7,523 nt of DNA. Origin: JANNVZ01 sp031418455 (GTDB taxonomy: Bacteria; Bacteroidota; Bacteroidia; Flavobacteriales_D; Sanyastnellaceae). The DNA is taken from NCBI GenBank assembly GCA_031418455.1, contig JANOXJ010000270.1, positions 1 through 7,523 of the forward strand, read 5' to 3'. Shown piece by piece: positions 1 to 6,753 of this stretch. Under the pieces are notes generated by a model. The model saw only the letters and a list, made by a program, of their open reading frames with translations. It searched no databases and had not been told where the DNA came from. The first letter of the stretch is position 1. Every line of letters starts with the position of its first letter. The position numbers were made by a program, and so were the translations under genes.

Positions 1-1163
1 AGAAAAAAATAAAAGTAGTGTGGGATGTGGTATATAACCATTGGGGCAATGAGCACTACCTGTACAAACAATTGCCAGATAGCAACTGGGTGCATTGGTT
101 TCCACAATTCACACGCACAAGCTATCGTGCCGAAACACTCATGGACCCCTATGCTTCTAAAAAAGACAAATCCATAATGGCCAATGCATGGTTTGACCAC
201 CACATGCCTGACTTAAATCAAAAAGACGAACACCTTGCAACGTACTTAATTCAAAACAGTATTTGGTGGATAGAATATGCTGGTATTGATGCATTCAGAA
301 TAGATACCTACGCATACCCCGACCAACAGTTTATGAAACAACTGAATGAAGCGGTGCTTAAAGAATATCCTGACTTTGTGCTATTTGGCGAAACATGGGT
401 GCAGGGCACACCTGTGCAAGCATGGTTTACAGAAGCCAATGGTTTGAACAAAGAATTTTCTTCATCGCTGCATGGTGTTACAGATTTTCAACTTTACTAC
501 GCCATTACAAAAGGGCTAACAGAAAATTTTGGTTGGGAAGAAGGCTTTAGAAGAATAGAGCTCACCCTTGCGCAAGACATACTATACAAAGACGCCTATA
601 GAAATGTAACGCACTTAGACAATCATGATCTAAGTCGTTTTTACAGCATGGTGAACGAAGATTTTGCAAAATGGAAAATGGGCATAGCCCTTCTATACAC
701 CTTGCGTGGCACGCCCAGCATATACTACGGCACCGAAATACTTATGAAAAACTACAGCGACCCTGATGCTAAAGTGCGCGAAGATTTTCCTGGAGGATGG
801 CCGGGCGATGCGGCCAATAAGTTTACAGCACAAGGACGCTCAGAAAAAGAAAACGAAGCATTTAATTTTTGTAAAACACTAGGGCAATGGCGCAGAAATA
901 ATGCATGGTTTGGCCATAGCAAACTCACACAGTTTGTGCCTGAGAACAACACGTATGTCTATTTCAGACAGCAGGATAATCACCTTGTAATGTGCGTGTA
1001 CAATGGCAACGATACTGATGCAACACTGGATCTGAGCCGTTTTGCAGAGTGTATGCAAGGCCGCACAAGAGGTACTGAAATAATTAGCGGAGCGCGTGTG
1101 TTCTTAGATAACACACTTACACTGGCTCCAAAAAGTGTAATGATTTACGAATTGATTTTGTAA
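1..1163 (+). CDS. GH13 alpha-amylase family enzyme, neopullulanase/cyclomaltodextrinase (SusA-like) type; 5' partial
   Basis: This is a glycoside hydrolase family 13 enzyme expected to cut alpha-1,4 bonds (possibly also alpha-1,6) of starch fragments, pullulan or cyclodextrins by a retaining mechanism. The reading frame is open to the left edge, so the true start lies outside; the GTG at position 18 lies inside conserved region I (DVVYNH) and is not a start. Numbering from that codon, the four GH13 regions are all present: region I at 3-8, region II GIDAFRID at 89-96 with nucleophile D96, region III FGETW with acid/base E125, and region IV LDNHD with stabiliser D204. The motifs DPYASKKDK, MPDLNQ and VREDFPGGW are typical of SusA-like and cyclomaltodextrinase-type members. 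The last ~80 residues form the usual C-terminal beta-sandwich. About 386 codons are visible; relatives of roughly 600 residues suggest that an N-terminal beta-domain and part of the barrel are missing. The C-terminus carries no T9SS sorting domain, so it is more likely periplasmic or cytoplasmic, but the signal region is not visible. The catalytic set is intact. Confidence 0.93.
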   Translation, partial: KKIKVVWDVVYNHWGNEHYLYKQLPDSNWVHWFPQFTRTSYRAETLMDPYASKKDKSIMANAWFDHHMPDLNQKDEHLATYLIQNSIWWIEYAGIDAFRIDTYAYPDQQFMKQLNEAVLKEYPDFVLFGETWVQGTPVQAWFTEANGLNKEFSSSLHGVTDFQLYYAITKGLTENFGWEEGFRRIELTLAQDILYKDAYRNVTHLDNHDLSRFYSMVNEDFAKWKMGIALLYTLRGTPSIYYGTEILMKNYSDPDAKVREDFPGGWPGDAANKFTAQGRSEKENEAFNFCKTLGQWRRNNAWFGHSKLTQFVPENNTYVYFRQQDNHLVMCVYNGNDTDATLDLSRFAECMQGRTRGTEIISGARVFLDNTLTLAPKSVMIYELIL

Positions 1164-1205
1164 TACTATTGTTTACATTACATGCACTAATGCATTATTA
1201 GTAAC

Positions 1206-3125
1206 TCACTTTATGACTACTTGCTTCGTATAGGCCTGTTTCCCGTTATTCAATTTAATGGCATACACACCACTAGCTAAACCGTATGTGGGAATAGTAA
1301 ATGCCGTGCTTGCTACAATTGTTTCTAAAACTATTTGGCCCATTGCATCTATCAATTGCAGCACGGCACCATTTGAATTGGTTGCTGAAAAATTTACATG
1401 CAATTGACTTATGGCCGGATTAGGATAAATAAATATACCATCCGCTGCATCATTTTCTATTACTAAATCCATCAAATTAATAATGGGAAGTTCCAAATGA
1501 GATTCTCCAATGGCATTGTCAGACACCTCTATGTAACTTGTGCTTACGAGAGGATTAACTAATGTATCCATATTATTATTAGGGTACATTTCTTCGCCTG
1601 TATTCATATTTCTATTAAAGCGCGGATAGTTGCTACCAGAAATAATTACTCGAATACTATGTCCTTCTAAAAATGTCATAGCGGTGTTGGGCAGTTCTAT
1701 ATCACATTCATACTGCTGCCCTGGTGTTAAAAAACTTTCATCGTTCGCAGAAAATCCATCTATGAATCTTGCTCTAAAAATTGCATCGCATACAAGCATA
1801 CTTCTGCCATCAGGATATACATCGCACAGGCGAATTGCGAAATCTGTGTCTATCACATTGGTATTAAAAATTAAATGAACCTTGCCCTTCCCTTGCAGCA
1901 CTGCATTGGTAGGCAACACATCTGTAGTAAAAATTATTACATCATCTCTGCTTTCTACCTCCTCTGTTTGGTCATACGGCCCTTGAACTAAATCGCTTCG
2001 CAGCGTAGGACCGCCTATGGTAGGCGAAGGATTGGCTGGGTCATACACAAGTGCTAATTCATCTATCACATTTCCGCCATCTGTTGCACCCATTGTCATT
2101 CTTCCATCAGGTCTAAAATATATTTTAGCAGGTGCAATAGTTGCAGGTGGCCATGCATCAGCACTCATCCATTGGTCCTCTCCCATCTGAAAATATTTAA
2201 CAGCCGGTGTAGTTTCCCAACCATTAGCAATTCCTTTTAAGTGATAATCGAAAAACTCGAATGCTAAAGAATCTTGCCAACCCATAGCACCGGGATATTC
2301 CAACTCGCCCTGAAAGGCGCTTCCTACATTGGCCACGCTATTGCCACCATGCACCCAAGGGCCAAACAATAATCTGTGCTGGTCTTGCACATTGGCAGGC
2401 GACTGACTTTGCAATGCACTAAAAAAAGGCAACATCAATTCCACATTATGATCATACCATCCACCTATTAAGAAAGCAGGCACCGCAATATCTTCAGGAT
2501 AAAAATTTATATTTTCAGCAACAGACCACAATGTGTTGTAGTAAGGATTAGGCACTATCACGTTAGCCAATCCAAAACCCAATTCATCTAACTGCTCCAC
2601 ATACTCAGTGCGCAGCGCACCACCAGAATAATATTCGTTGTACTCAAATTGTGGCCCTGCCACTAGCGGAACAATGCACTTTAAATGAGGAGGATTTTCC
2701 TTAGCTGTTTGGTATTGCACTTTGCCCAATGCGCTTGGCCCCCAAGTGCCCACATTGCCATTGCACCAGGTTTGAGTGGCTATCCATTCCACGCAAGAGT
2801 ACCCATCCTGGCCGCGCGTGGGCGCGCCTGCATATTGAGCGCTTGCAGAACCCCAAAAGCCTCTCCAATCAACAATTACAATGGCATATCCCATGTCTTC
2901 CTGTGCATAGCCTATGCCTATAGGTAAGCCTATAAGGTGATAATAATTTTTGTTGTAAGGAGTTTGAATAAGAATAACAGGACCATCCGTCCAATTGTCG
3001 GGCAAGTAAACATCCGCTTCCAATGTGTAGCTGTCGCCCATAGGAATTTGCACCTCTTCCCAATTTAGCAAAGCATAGCTTGGCAAGCAGATGCAGTAGA
3101 TGCACACAGTCCACAAATATTTCAT
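1206..3125 (-). CDS. Secreted CocE/NonD-family (S15-like) serine hydrolase with T9SS C-terminal sorting domain
   Basis: This 639-residue alpha/beta hydrolase belongs to the X-Pro dipeptidyl-peptidase (S15)/cocaine esterase/glutaryl-7-ACA acylase superfamily, which hydrolyses esters or amides; the substrate here is unknown. An N-terminal hydrophobic segment (1-18, likely cut after SYA) is a signal peptide. The catalytic domain spans about 22-300: the TPYNK motif gives the likely oxyanion-hole Y57, DWRG is at 86-89, the nucleophile is S131 in GPSALG, the acid is D225 in GGWYD, and the base is H259 in FGPWVHG. A jelly-roll domain typical of the family covers about 310-540. The last ~75 residues (from YPNPA at 567, through GVYAIKL at 619, ending QVVIK) are a type A T9SS sorting domain, so the enzyme is probably exported across the outer membrane and released or surface-anchored. 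The residue after the nucleophile is Ala, where CocE has Tyr. It is the last gene of a possible operon, 51 bp downstream of the MFS gene. The start is the ATG directly before the signal peptide. Confidence 0.93.
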   Translation of the reverse strand: MKYLWTVCIYCICLPSYALLNWEEVQIPMGDSYTLEADVYLPDNWTDGPVILIQTPYNKNYYHLIGLPIGIGYAQEDMGYAIVIVDWRGFWGSASAQYAGAPTRGQDGYSCVEWIATQTWCNGNVGTWGPSALGKVQYQTAKENPPHLKCIVPLVAGPQFEYNEYYSGGALRTEYVEQLDELGFGLANVIVPNPYYNTLWSVAENINFYPEDIAVPAFLIGGWYDHNVELMLPFFSALQSQSPANVQDQHRLLFGPWVHGGNSVANVGSAFQGELEYPGAMGWQDSLAFEFFDYHLKGIANGWETTPAVKYFQMGEDQWMSADAWPPATIAPAKIYFRPDGRMTMGATDGGNVIDELALVYDPANPSPTIGGPTLRSDLVQGPYDQTEEVESRDDVIIFTTDVLPTNAVLQGKGKVHLIFNTNVIDTDFAIRLCDVYPDGRSMLVCDAIFRARFIDGFSANDESFLTPGQQYECDIELPNTAMTFLEGHSIRVIISGSNYPRFNRNMNTGEEMYPNNNMDTLVNPLVSTSYIEVSDNAIGESHLELPIINLMDLVIENDAADGIFIYPNPAISQLHVNFSATNSNGAVLQLIDAMGQIVLETIVASTAFTIPTYGLASGVYAIKLNNGKQAYTKQVVIK

Positions 3126-3139
3126 AGCAATGATTAAAT

Positions 3140-3170
3140 TAATTCTATCATAAAGACTAATTCCATCAAA
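3140..3170 (-). promoter_or_regulatory. Weak candidate Bacteroidota-type promoter for the CocE/NonD hydrolase gene
   Basis: On the minus strand a perfect TTTG (3170-3167) is followed after 19 bp by TAGAATTA (3147-3140). This matches the -7 consensus TAnnTTTG at only four of its six fixed positions. Spacing fits the family of sigma-ABfr-type promoters. It would give a very short leader, since the ATG ends at 3125. It sits in the 51-bp gap after the MFS gene, so the hydrolase could have its own promoter or simply be read through from upstream. In AT-rich DNA a match of this quality can arise by chance. Confidence 0.25.
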
Positions 3171-3176
3171 AGTAGT

Positions 3177-4376
3177 TTATTCCAACTTCGCTCTTTTTTC
3201 TAGCTGCTTTATACCCACCACTACTCCTAAAGCAAATATAGCAAGCACTACCCACAGCACATTGTAACTAAACCATTGGATGGTTTGCGTGGCTATAAGA
3301 GGAATTAAAATTTGCCCGGCAGACCAGCTCATACCGTACAAAGAAGCATACTGACCCTTGGCTGCAGCACTTGCACGCACATTCATAAATGCATTCATAA
3401 ATGGCATTGCAAACATTTCTGAAAACGAAATTATAATAGTGAGTGCCACCATCCACCACCAGCCGCTTACAAACAATAAAAGCAAATAACTTAATACAAG
3501 TAAAAAGGCACCCAGAGCAATGAAGTTGTATTTGCTCGTCATATTTTCAATCTTATAAATCATTATCATTTCTATACCAGCCACCAACAAACCATTTAAT
3601 GCAAGCAGCCCTCCAATTTGCCATTCAGTAAGGTGCTCCACCTCTTTATAATACAACTGCATGGTACTAAAAAATTGGAAGAACGTCATTGCATAAATTA
3701 CTGCAATAGGCAAAAACATGAGATACAGTTTATCCTTCCATGGCGAATGAATTTGTGCGCTCTTTGAGGTAGTATCTTCTTTTGACTTTACTATTTTTTC
3801 TTTCAAGAAAAAAATAATAAGCATAGATGCCAATATGCAAGTAACACCATCAGCAATGAAAATGAGCTTATAACTTATGGCTGCCAGAAAACCGCCCAAT
3901 GCCGGGCCTAATGAAAAGCCAAGATTAATGGCTAACCTGTTAAGCGTAACTGAACGAGTATAAGTGGCAGGAGTGCTGTAATGAAAAACAGCGGCCATAT
4001 TAGCTGGTCTAAAAATGTCGGCAATGGTGCTAAGCAAAAACAAGCCTATGCATAGAGCATAAAAATTTTCCAGCTGCGACACTACAATAAACATAACCCC
4101 ACCAGCCAATAAGCTCCACCGCATCACCTTGTACGGCCCCAGCCTGTCGGCCAAGCGACCACCTATAAAAACACCTAATACAGAACCCGCACCAAACAAT
4201 GCCATAGCAATACCTACGCGTGTTAAACTGAAAAGCAATTCTTCTTTCAAATAAACTGAAAGAAAAAACACCACCATGGTGCCACTTCTGTTTATGAATT
4301 GTGTAAGCGCGAGCAACCACACCTCTTTAGCGAGGCCTCCGTAGGCATTTATGAATAGTGTTTTGAGTGATTTCAC
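3177..4376 (-). CDS. MFS transporter with drug:H+ antiporter-type motifs
   Basis: This 399-residue major facilitator superfamily protein is probably a 12-helix inner-membrane carrier driven by the proton gradient. Motif A lies in the loop between helices 2 and 3 (GGRLADRLGPYK, 72-83). Motif C, the antiporter signature GxxxGPxxGG, is in helix 5 (GFSLGPALGG, 153-162), which points to export rather than uptake. A charged central loop at about 191-217 separates the two six-helix halves. The length is normal for the 12-helix family, and the substrate cannot be read from the sequence. The start is a GTG (4376-4374): in frame upstream there is no ATG before a stop, which is the TAG ending the thioesterase gene at 4409-4407. 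The gap to the thioesterase is 30 bp, so the two are very likely co-transcribed. A 9-bp direct repeat flanks the start codon. DHA1-type multidrug efflux is the best general assignment. Confidence 0.9.
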   Translation of the reverse strand: MKSLKTLFINAYGGLAKEVWLLALTQFINRSGTMVVFFLSVYLKEELLFSLTRVGIAMALFGAGSVLGVFIGGRLADRLGPYKVMRWSLLAGGVMFIVVSQLENFYALCIGLFLLSTIADIFRPANMAAVFHYSTPATYTRSVTLNRLAINLGFSLGPALGGFLAAISYKLIFIADGVTCILASMLIIFFLKEKIVKSKEDTTSKSAQIHSPWKDKLYLMFLPIAVIYAMTFFQFFSTMQLYYKEVEHLTEWQIGGLLALNGLLVAGIEMIMIYKIENMTSKYNFIALGAFLLVLSYLLLLFVSGWWWMVALTIIISFSEMFAMPFMNAFMNVRASAAAKGQYASLYGMSWSAGQILIPLIATQTIQWFSYNVLWVVLAIFALGVVVGIKQLEKRAKLE

Positions 4377-4388
4377 CCAGAGTGATTT
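4365..4388 (-). repeat. 9-bp direct repeat with 15-bp period across the MFS start codon
   Basis: The sequence AAATCACTC (minus strand) occurs at 4388-4380 and again at 4373-4365, separated by TGGGTG, whose last three bases are the GTG start. The period is 15 bp (five codons), so both copies read Lys-Ser-Leu in the same frame. It looks like a small slippage duplication at the start of the gene; a regulatory role is not shown. Confidence 0.6.
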
Positions 4389-4406
4389 TAATTGGAAAAT
4401 ACTTTT

Positions 4407-4802
4407 CTATTTCTGAATTAACTTCTCCAGTGCTTCGCGCCATATAGCAGGCACTGCTTGTGTTTGCTGCTGCTTATGATTAAAACACACAAGCACAGAA
4501 GCACCGGTAGCGCATATTTCTTCACCGCGCATGATGGTATAGGTAACAGTAAAACTCTTTTCGCCCAGGCGAGCACATCCCACTACAATATCCACCTTGT
4601 CGTTTAACAAAATAGGACGTTTGTAGTCTATCTCGTTGTGCGCTACTAGCAGGCCGTCTGTTTTCCAGTCCCATTTAGCTCCTATCATTTGACGGAAAAA
4701 ATGTATACGCGCTTGCTCAAAGTAACTGAAGTAAACAGCATTGTTGACATGCCCCATGGCATCTATATCTGCAAATCTTATTTCGGGTTGGTATGTTGTC
4801 AT
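4407..4802 (-). CDS. Acyl-CoA thioesterase of the hotdog-fold 4HBT/YbgC/FadM type
   Basis: This 131-residue cytoplasmic protein has the single hotdog fold of the 4-hydroxybenzoyl-CoA thioesterase family and should hydrolyse an acyl-CoA to the free acid and CoA, probably as a dimer of dimers. The signature is at the N-terminus: RFADIDAMGHVNNAVYFSYFE (9-29, starting R9), with D14 in the place of the family's catalytic aspartate and the GHVNN segment before the long central helix. The following IDYKRPILLNDKV block (58-70) and the antiparallel strands GEKSFTVTYTI and ASVLVCF (80-90, 101-107) complete the fold. Length is typical (about 130-140). The start is ATG at 4802-4800. The chain length of its substrate cannot be told; relatives act on anything from aromatic to long-chain acyl-CoA. 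It is first in a possible operon with the MFS gene 30 bp downstream. No convincing promoter is seen in the 32 bp between its ATG and the terminator upstream. Confidence 0.9.
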   Translation of the reverse strand: MTTYQPEIRFADIDAMGHVNNAVYFSYFEQARIHFFRQMIGAKWDWKTDGLLVAHNEIDYKRPILLNDKVDIVVGCARLGEKSFTVTYTIMRGEEICATGASVLVCFNHKQQQTQAVPAIWREALEKLIQK

Positions 4803-4834
4803 TGTATTTATATGTAAGTATGGTTTAAACGAAT

Positions 4835-4871
4835 AAAAAAAAGCCCTTCTGATTTAGCAGAAGGGCTTTTT
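4835..4871 (-). terminator. Strong intrinsic terminator of the lipoprotein gene
   Basis: A perfect 13-bp inverted repeat (4838-4850 with 4859-4871) has a GC-rich core, AGAAGGGC/GCCCTTCT, extended by five A:T pairs, and an 8-base loop. Read on the minus strand it starts 27 bp after the lipoprotein stop codon and ends in eight U (4842-4835), the classical Rho-independent form. It separates the lipoprotein gene from the thioesterase gene downstream on the same strand. Confidence 0.93.
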
Positions 4872-4898
4872 AGAATATCTTGTTTTTCCTTTCAGATA

Positions 4899-6596
4899 TT
4901 AAAACGTCATCTGGTCAGAAAATTTACGGAATTCCAAATCCTTCTTTGCTTTAGCAGCAAGCGAGCTGTCTTTTTGCACCGCTGTTTTCAAGTTGGTGCC
5001 TACACCGCTGGCATCGCCACTGCGTGCGCATATAATAGCGTGTAAGTAGCTAGCCATAGCACTAGTGTCGCCACTGCCATCTAAGTCTGCTTTTGCACCT
5101 GCGTTGTCTTTGTTAAGCATTTTGGCAAGGGCGCTATTAAAAGTTTTGTAGCTACCCATGTTGCTTACAGCGCTGCTGTAGTTACCATTTTTAATGTCTA
5201 GCAAACCTTTGTTGTATTTGGTTTCGCTTGCACTGCCTGCTTCGTTGAAGTAGGTAGCAGCCTGCTTGCGGTCGCCACCTGCAAAAGAAACTATGCCCAT
5301 GCTGTTGCTGGTTTCAGCATTTTTCTTCATGCCATAGGCTTTCTTCCACTCTGTTTCAGCATCGGCCATTTTGTTTTGCATATAATATACATTGCCAAGG
5401 TTGTTAGAAGCGCGGTAGTCAGCATCTGACTTTGCAGCTGCTGCAGAGTATATACTTGCTTGCTGACCAAGGTCTTCTACTAGGGTAGCAGCCTTCATTA
5501 ACTCTTCGTAATTCAAGGCAGATGGGTTAGAAGTAGCCAATGCTTTTAATTCAGCATCGCTATATCCTTCCTCGTCATACTTTACTACTATGCGGCATCT
5601 GCGCAAGCTTGGGAATATGTCCTTTTGAATTTGAGTGTATGTTTTGCTTATGTTCTTTATTTCCTTTTCGCGCTGCTGAAGGTCAGAAGTCATTTGCAAT
5701 ACATTGATGATAATGTTGCGGTCATCTATGTTTGATTTTTCCATTGCGCTGCGGAAACCTTCCCAGTCTTCGCCCTTTGGTGACATAGTAAACATGCCAT
5801 CATTCACGTTAGTAAGTTTCATTTTCTTTGCAAGGTCCATTACTACCTTTTTGCCAGCAGCAGCGCGCTCGTTTGCTAACTCATCGTTTAGCAACATTTC
5901 GCCTTCTGGTGATGCATAAGAAACCAACTCAATGCTTCTGATAACCAAACGTGGATTGCGTGAGCATGAATCAAGGAATTTACCTAAGTCGGCTATGTCA
6001 GCTTGCTTCAATTCAGCTGGCTTAAGCGCAGAAGAATTGTAGTCAAAATTTACTTGCGCTTCCATTGACTTGCTGGTAGTGCGCACAAAATTGTCTTTAG
6101 AAGAGATAGTCTTAGCATCTTGCTTAATTAGGTATGGAGTGGTAATGATACCATCTGCCAATGGAAGTGGATCTAAATCCTTCTCCTTGCTACCTTTTTT
6201 GCCATGTATGCGCAATTCTAACTTGCTCTCTGCCATTGCAGGGGTATACCCAATTTTGTCGCTATAGCTAAAGCTTTTGCCTTCTTTGTAGCTTACAACT
6301 TTGCCATTACCTGCAGCCTTTTCGCCTTGGTATGCATCCATTTTAAATTTGGTCTCGCTACCGCCATAGGTCAACACTGGTGTGGCTTCTGCATATACCT
6401 TTTTATCAAAGTACTTTGGTGGAAATTTACCAGTTATAGATATTGCAACACTGTCGCCATGCACCTCAAGAGGGTTAGGAGTAGCAGTAGCACCAAGCTC
6501 CGCTATGTGTTCGTTCATTTTTTTTAGTCCGTTGCAGCTCATTAACAGAGCTACTGACAATACTGCTACCACTAGGTAGAAGCTGTTCTTTTTCAT
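4899..6596 (-). CDS. Lipoprotein with divergent OmpA-like domain and C-terminal TPR-like repeats
   Basis: This 565-residue envelope protein is probably lipid-anchored in the outer membrane, where it may act as a scaffold. Residues 1-20 are a lipoprotein signal peptide with lipobox LMSC; C21 would be lipidated. Residues 22-175 form a beta-rich region I do not recognise. Residues 180-340 resemble an OmpA C-terminal domain: NFDYNSSAL, then VSYASPEG (225-232), NDELANERA (237-245) and a final strand RRCRIVVKY (332-340). About 65 extra residues (GEDWEGF to FPSLRR) lie before that strand; I recall this arrangement from Bacteroides proteins of fimbrial-type gene clusters. The Asp that binds diaminopimelate in true OmpA domains is replaced by S229, while R244 is kept, so peptidoglycan binding is uncertain. 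Residues ~360-560 hold about five TPR-like helical hairpins, the clearest at 392-425 and 426-458. The start is the ATG before MKKNSF: a longer frame reaching a TTG at 6674 would begin inside the promoter. It has its own promoter and terminator, so it is likely transcribed alone. Confidence 0.85.
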   Translation of the reverse strand: MKKNSFYLVVAVLSVALLMSCNGLKKMNEHIAELGATATPNPLEVHGDSVAISITGKFPPKYFDKKVYAEATPVLTYGGSETKFKMDAYQGEKAAGNGKVVSYKEGKSFSYSDKIGYTPAMAESKLELRIHGKKGSKEKDLDPLPLADGIITTPYLIKQDAKTISSKDNFVRTTSKSMEAQVNFDYNSSALKPAELKQADIADLGKFLDSCSRNPRLVIRSIELVSYASPEGEMLLNDELANERAAAGKKVVMDLAKKMKLTNVNDGMFTMSPKGEDWEGFRSAMEKSNIDDRNIIINVLQMTSDLQQREKEIKNISKTYTQIQKDIFPSLRRCRIVVKYDEEGYSDAELKALATSNPSALNYEELMKAATLVEDLGQQASIYSAAAAKSDADYRASNNLGNVYYMQNKMADAETEWKKAYGMKKNAETSNSMGIVSFAGGDRKQAATYFNEAGSASETKYNKGLLDIKNGNYSSAVSNMGSYKTFNSALAKMLNKDNAGAKADLDGSGDTSAMASYLHAIICARSGDASGVGTNLKTAVQKDSSLAAKAKKDLEFRKFSDQMTF

Positions 6597-6643
6597 GCTG
6601 AATATAAGTTTAATAATTATTTTACGATTTTCAAAATTCGCGG

Positions 6644-6675
6644 CAAATCTAATCGGACATTGCCTTATAACCAAC
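6644..6675 (-). promoter_or_regulatory. Bacteroidota-type promoter of the lipoprotein gene
   Basis: On the minus strand TAGATTTG (6651-6644) matches the -7 consensus TAnnTTTG at every fixed position, and GTTG (6675-6672) lies 20 bp upstream as the -33 box (consensus TTTG). Transcription would begin near 6638, leaving an AT-rich leader of roughly 40 bases before the ATG at 6596, which is normal for the phylum. The position also rules out a translation start at the upstream TTG (6674). Confidence 0.65.
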
Positions 6676-6753
6676 TATGTATTGGCAAAGCATTAACAAT
6701 GAGGTGGTAATAGGCGCTCTGCTTGTGAATATGCGCTACTCATATCTAATGGA

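Noticed and set aside
1186..1202. Inverted repeat ACTAAT-GCATT-ATTAGT between the two convergent genes as a bidirectional terminator
   Set aside because: The stem is only 6 bp with a single G:C pair, and there is no run of T on either side; it is too weak to call.
2811..2828. GC-rich patch with the palindrome GGCGCGCC as a possible site or inserted element
   Set aside because: It lies in conserved coding sequence of the hydrolase (Gly-Ala-Pro-Thr-Arg-Gly) and is explained by Gly/Ala/Arg codons.
4803..4834. Promoter for the thioesterase-MFS genes in the gap after the terminator
   Set aside because: The short AT-rich stretch has no TAnnTTTG box with a spaced TTG; any similarity is no better than expected in such DNA.
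4874..4900. Second hairpin AATATCT/AGATATT beside the lipoprotein stop codon
   Set aside because: The stem is seven pairs, mostly A:T, with a 13-base loop, no T-tract, and overlap with the stop codon; the strong terminator next to it is sufficient.
5704..5919. Open frame on the plus strand opposite the lipoprotein gene
   Set aside because: It is antisense to a clearly coding region, with no promoter and no recognisable protein features; similar open frames opposite the helicase (6796-7065) and hydrolase (1630-1878, 2685-2927) were rejected for the same reason.
6597..6674. A 26-residue N-terminal extension of the lipoprotein starting at TTG 6674
   Set aside because: It would put the start within the -33 promoter box and bury the lipoprotein signal peptide; the ATG at 6596 begins a textbook signal with lipobox.
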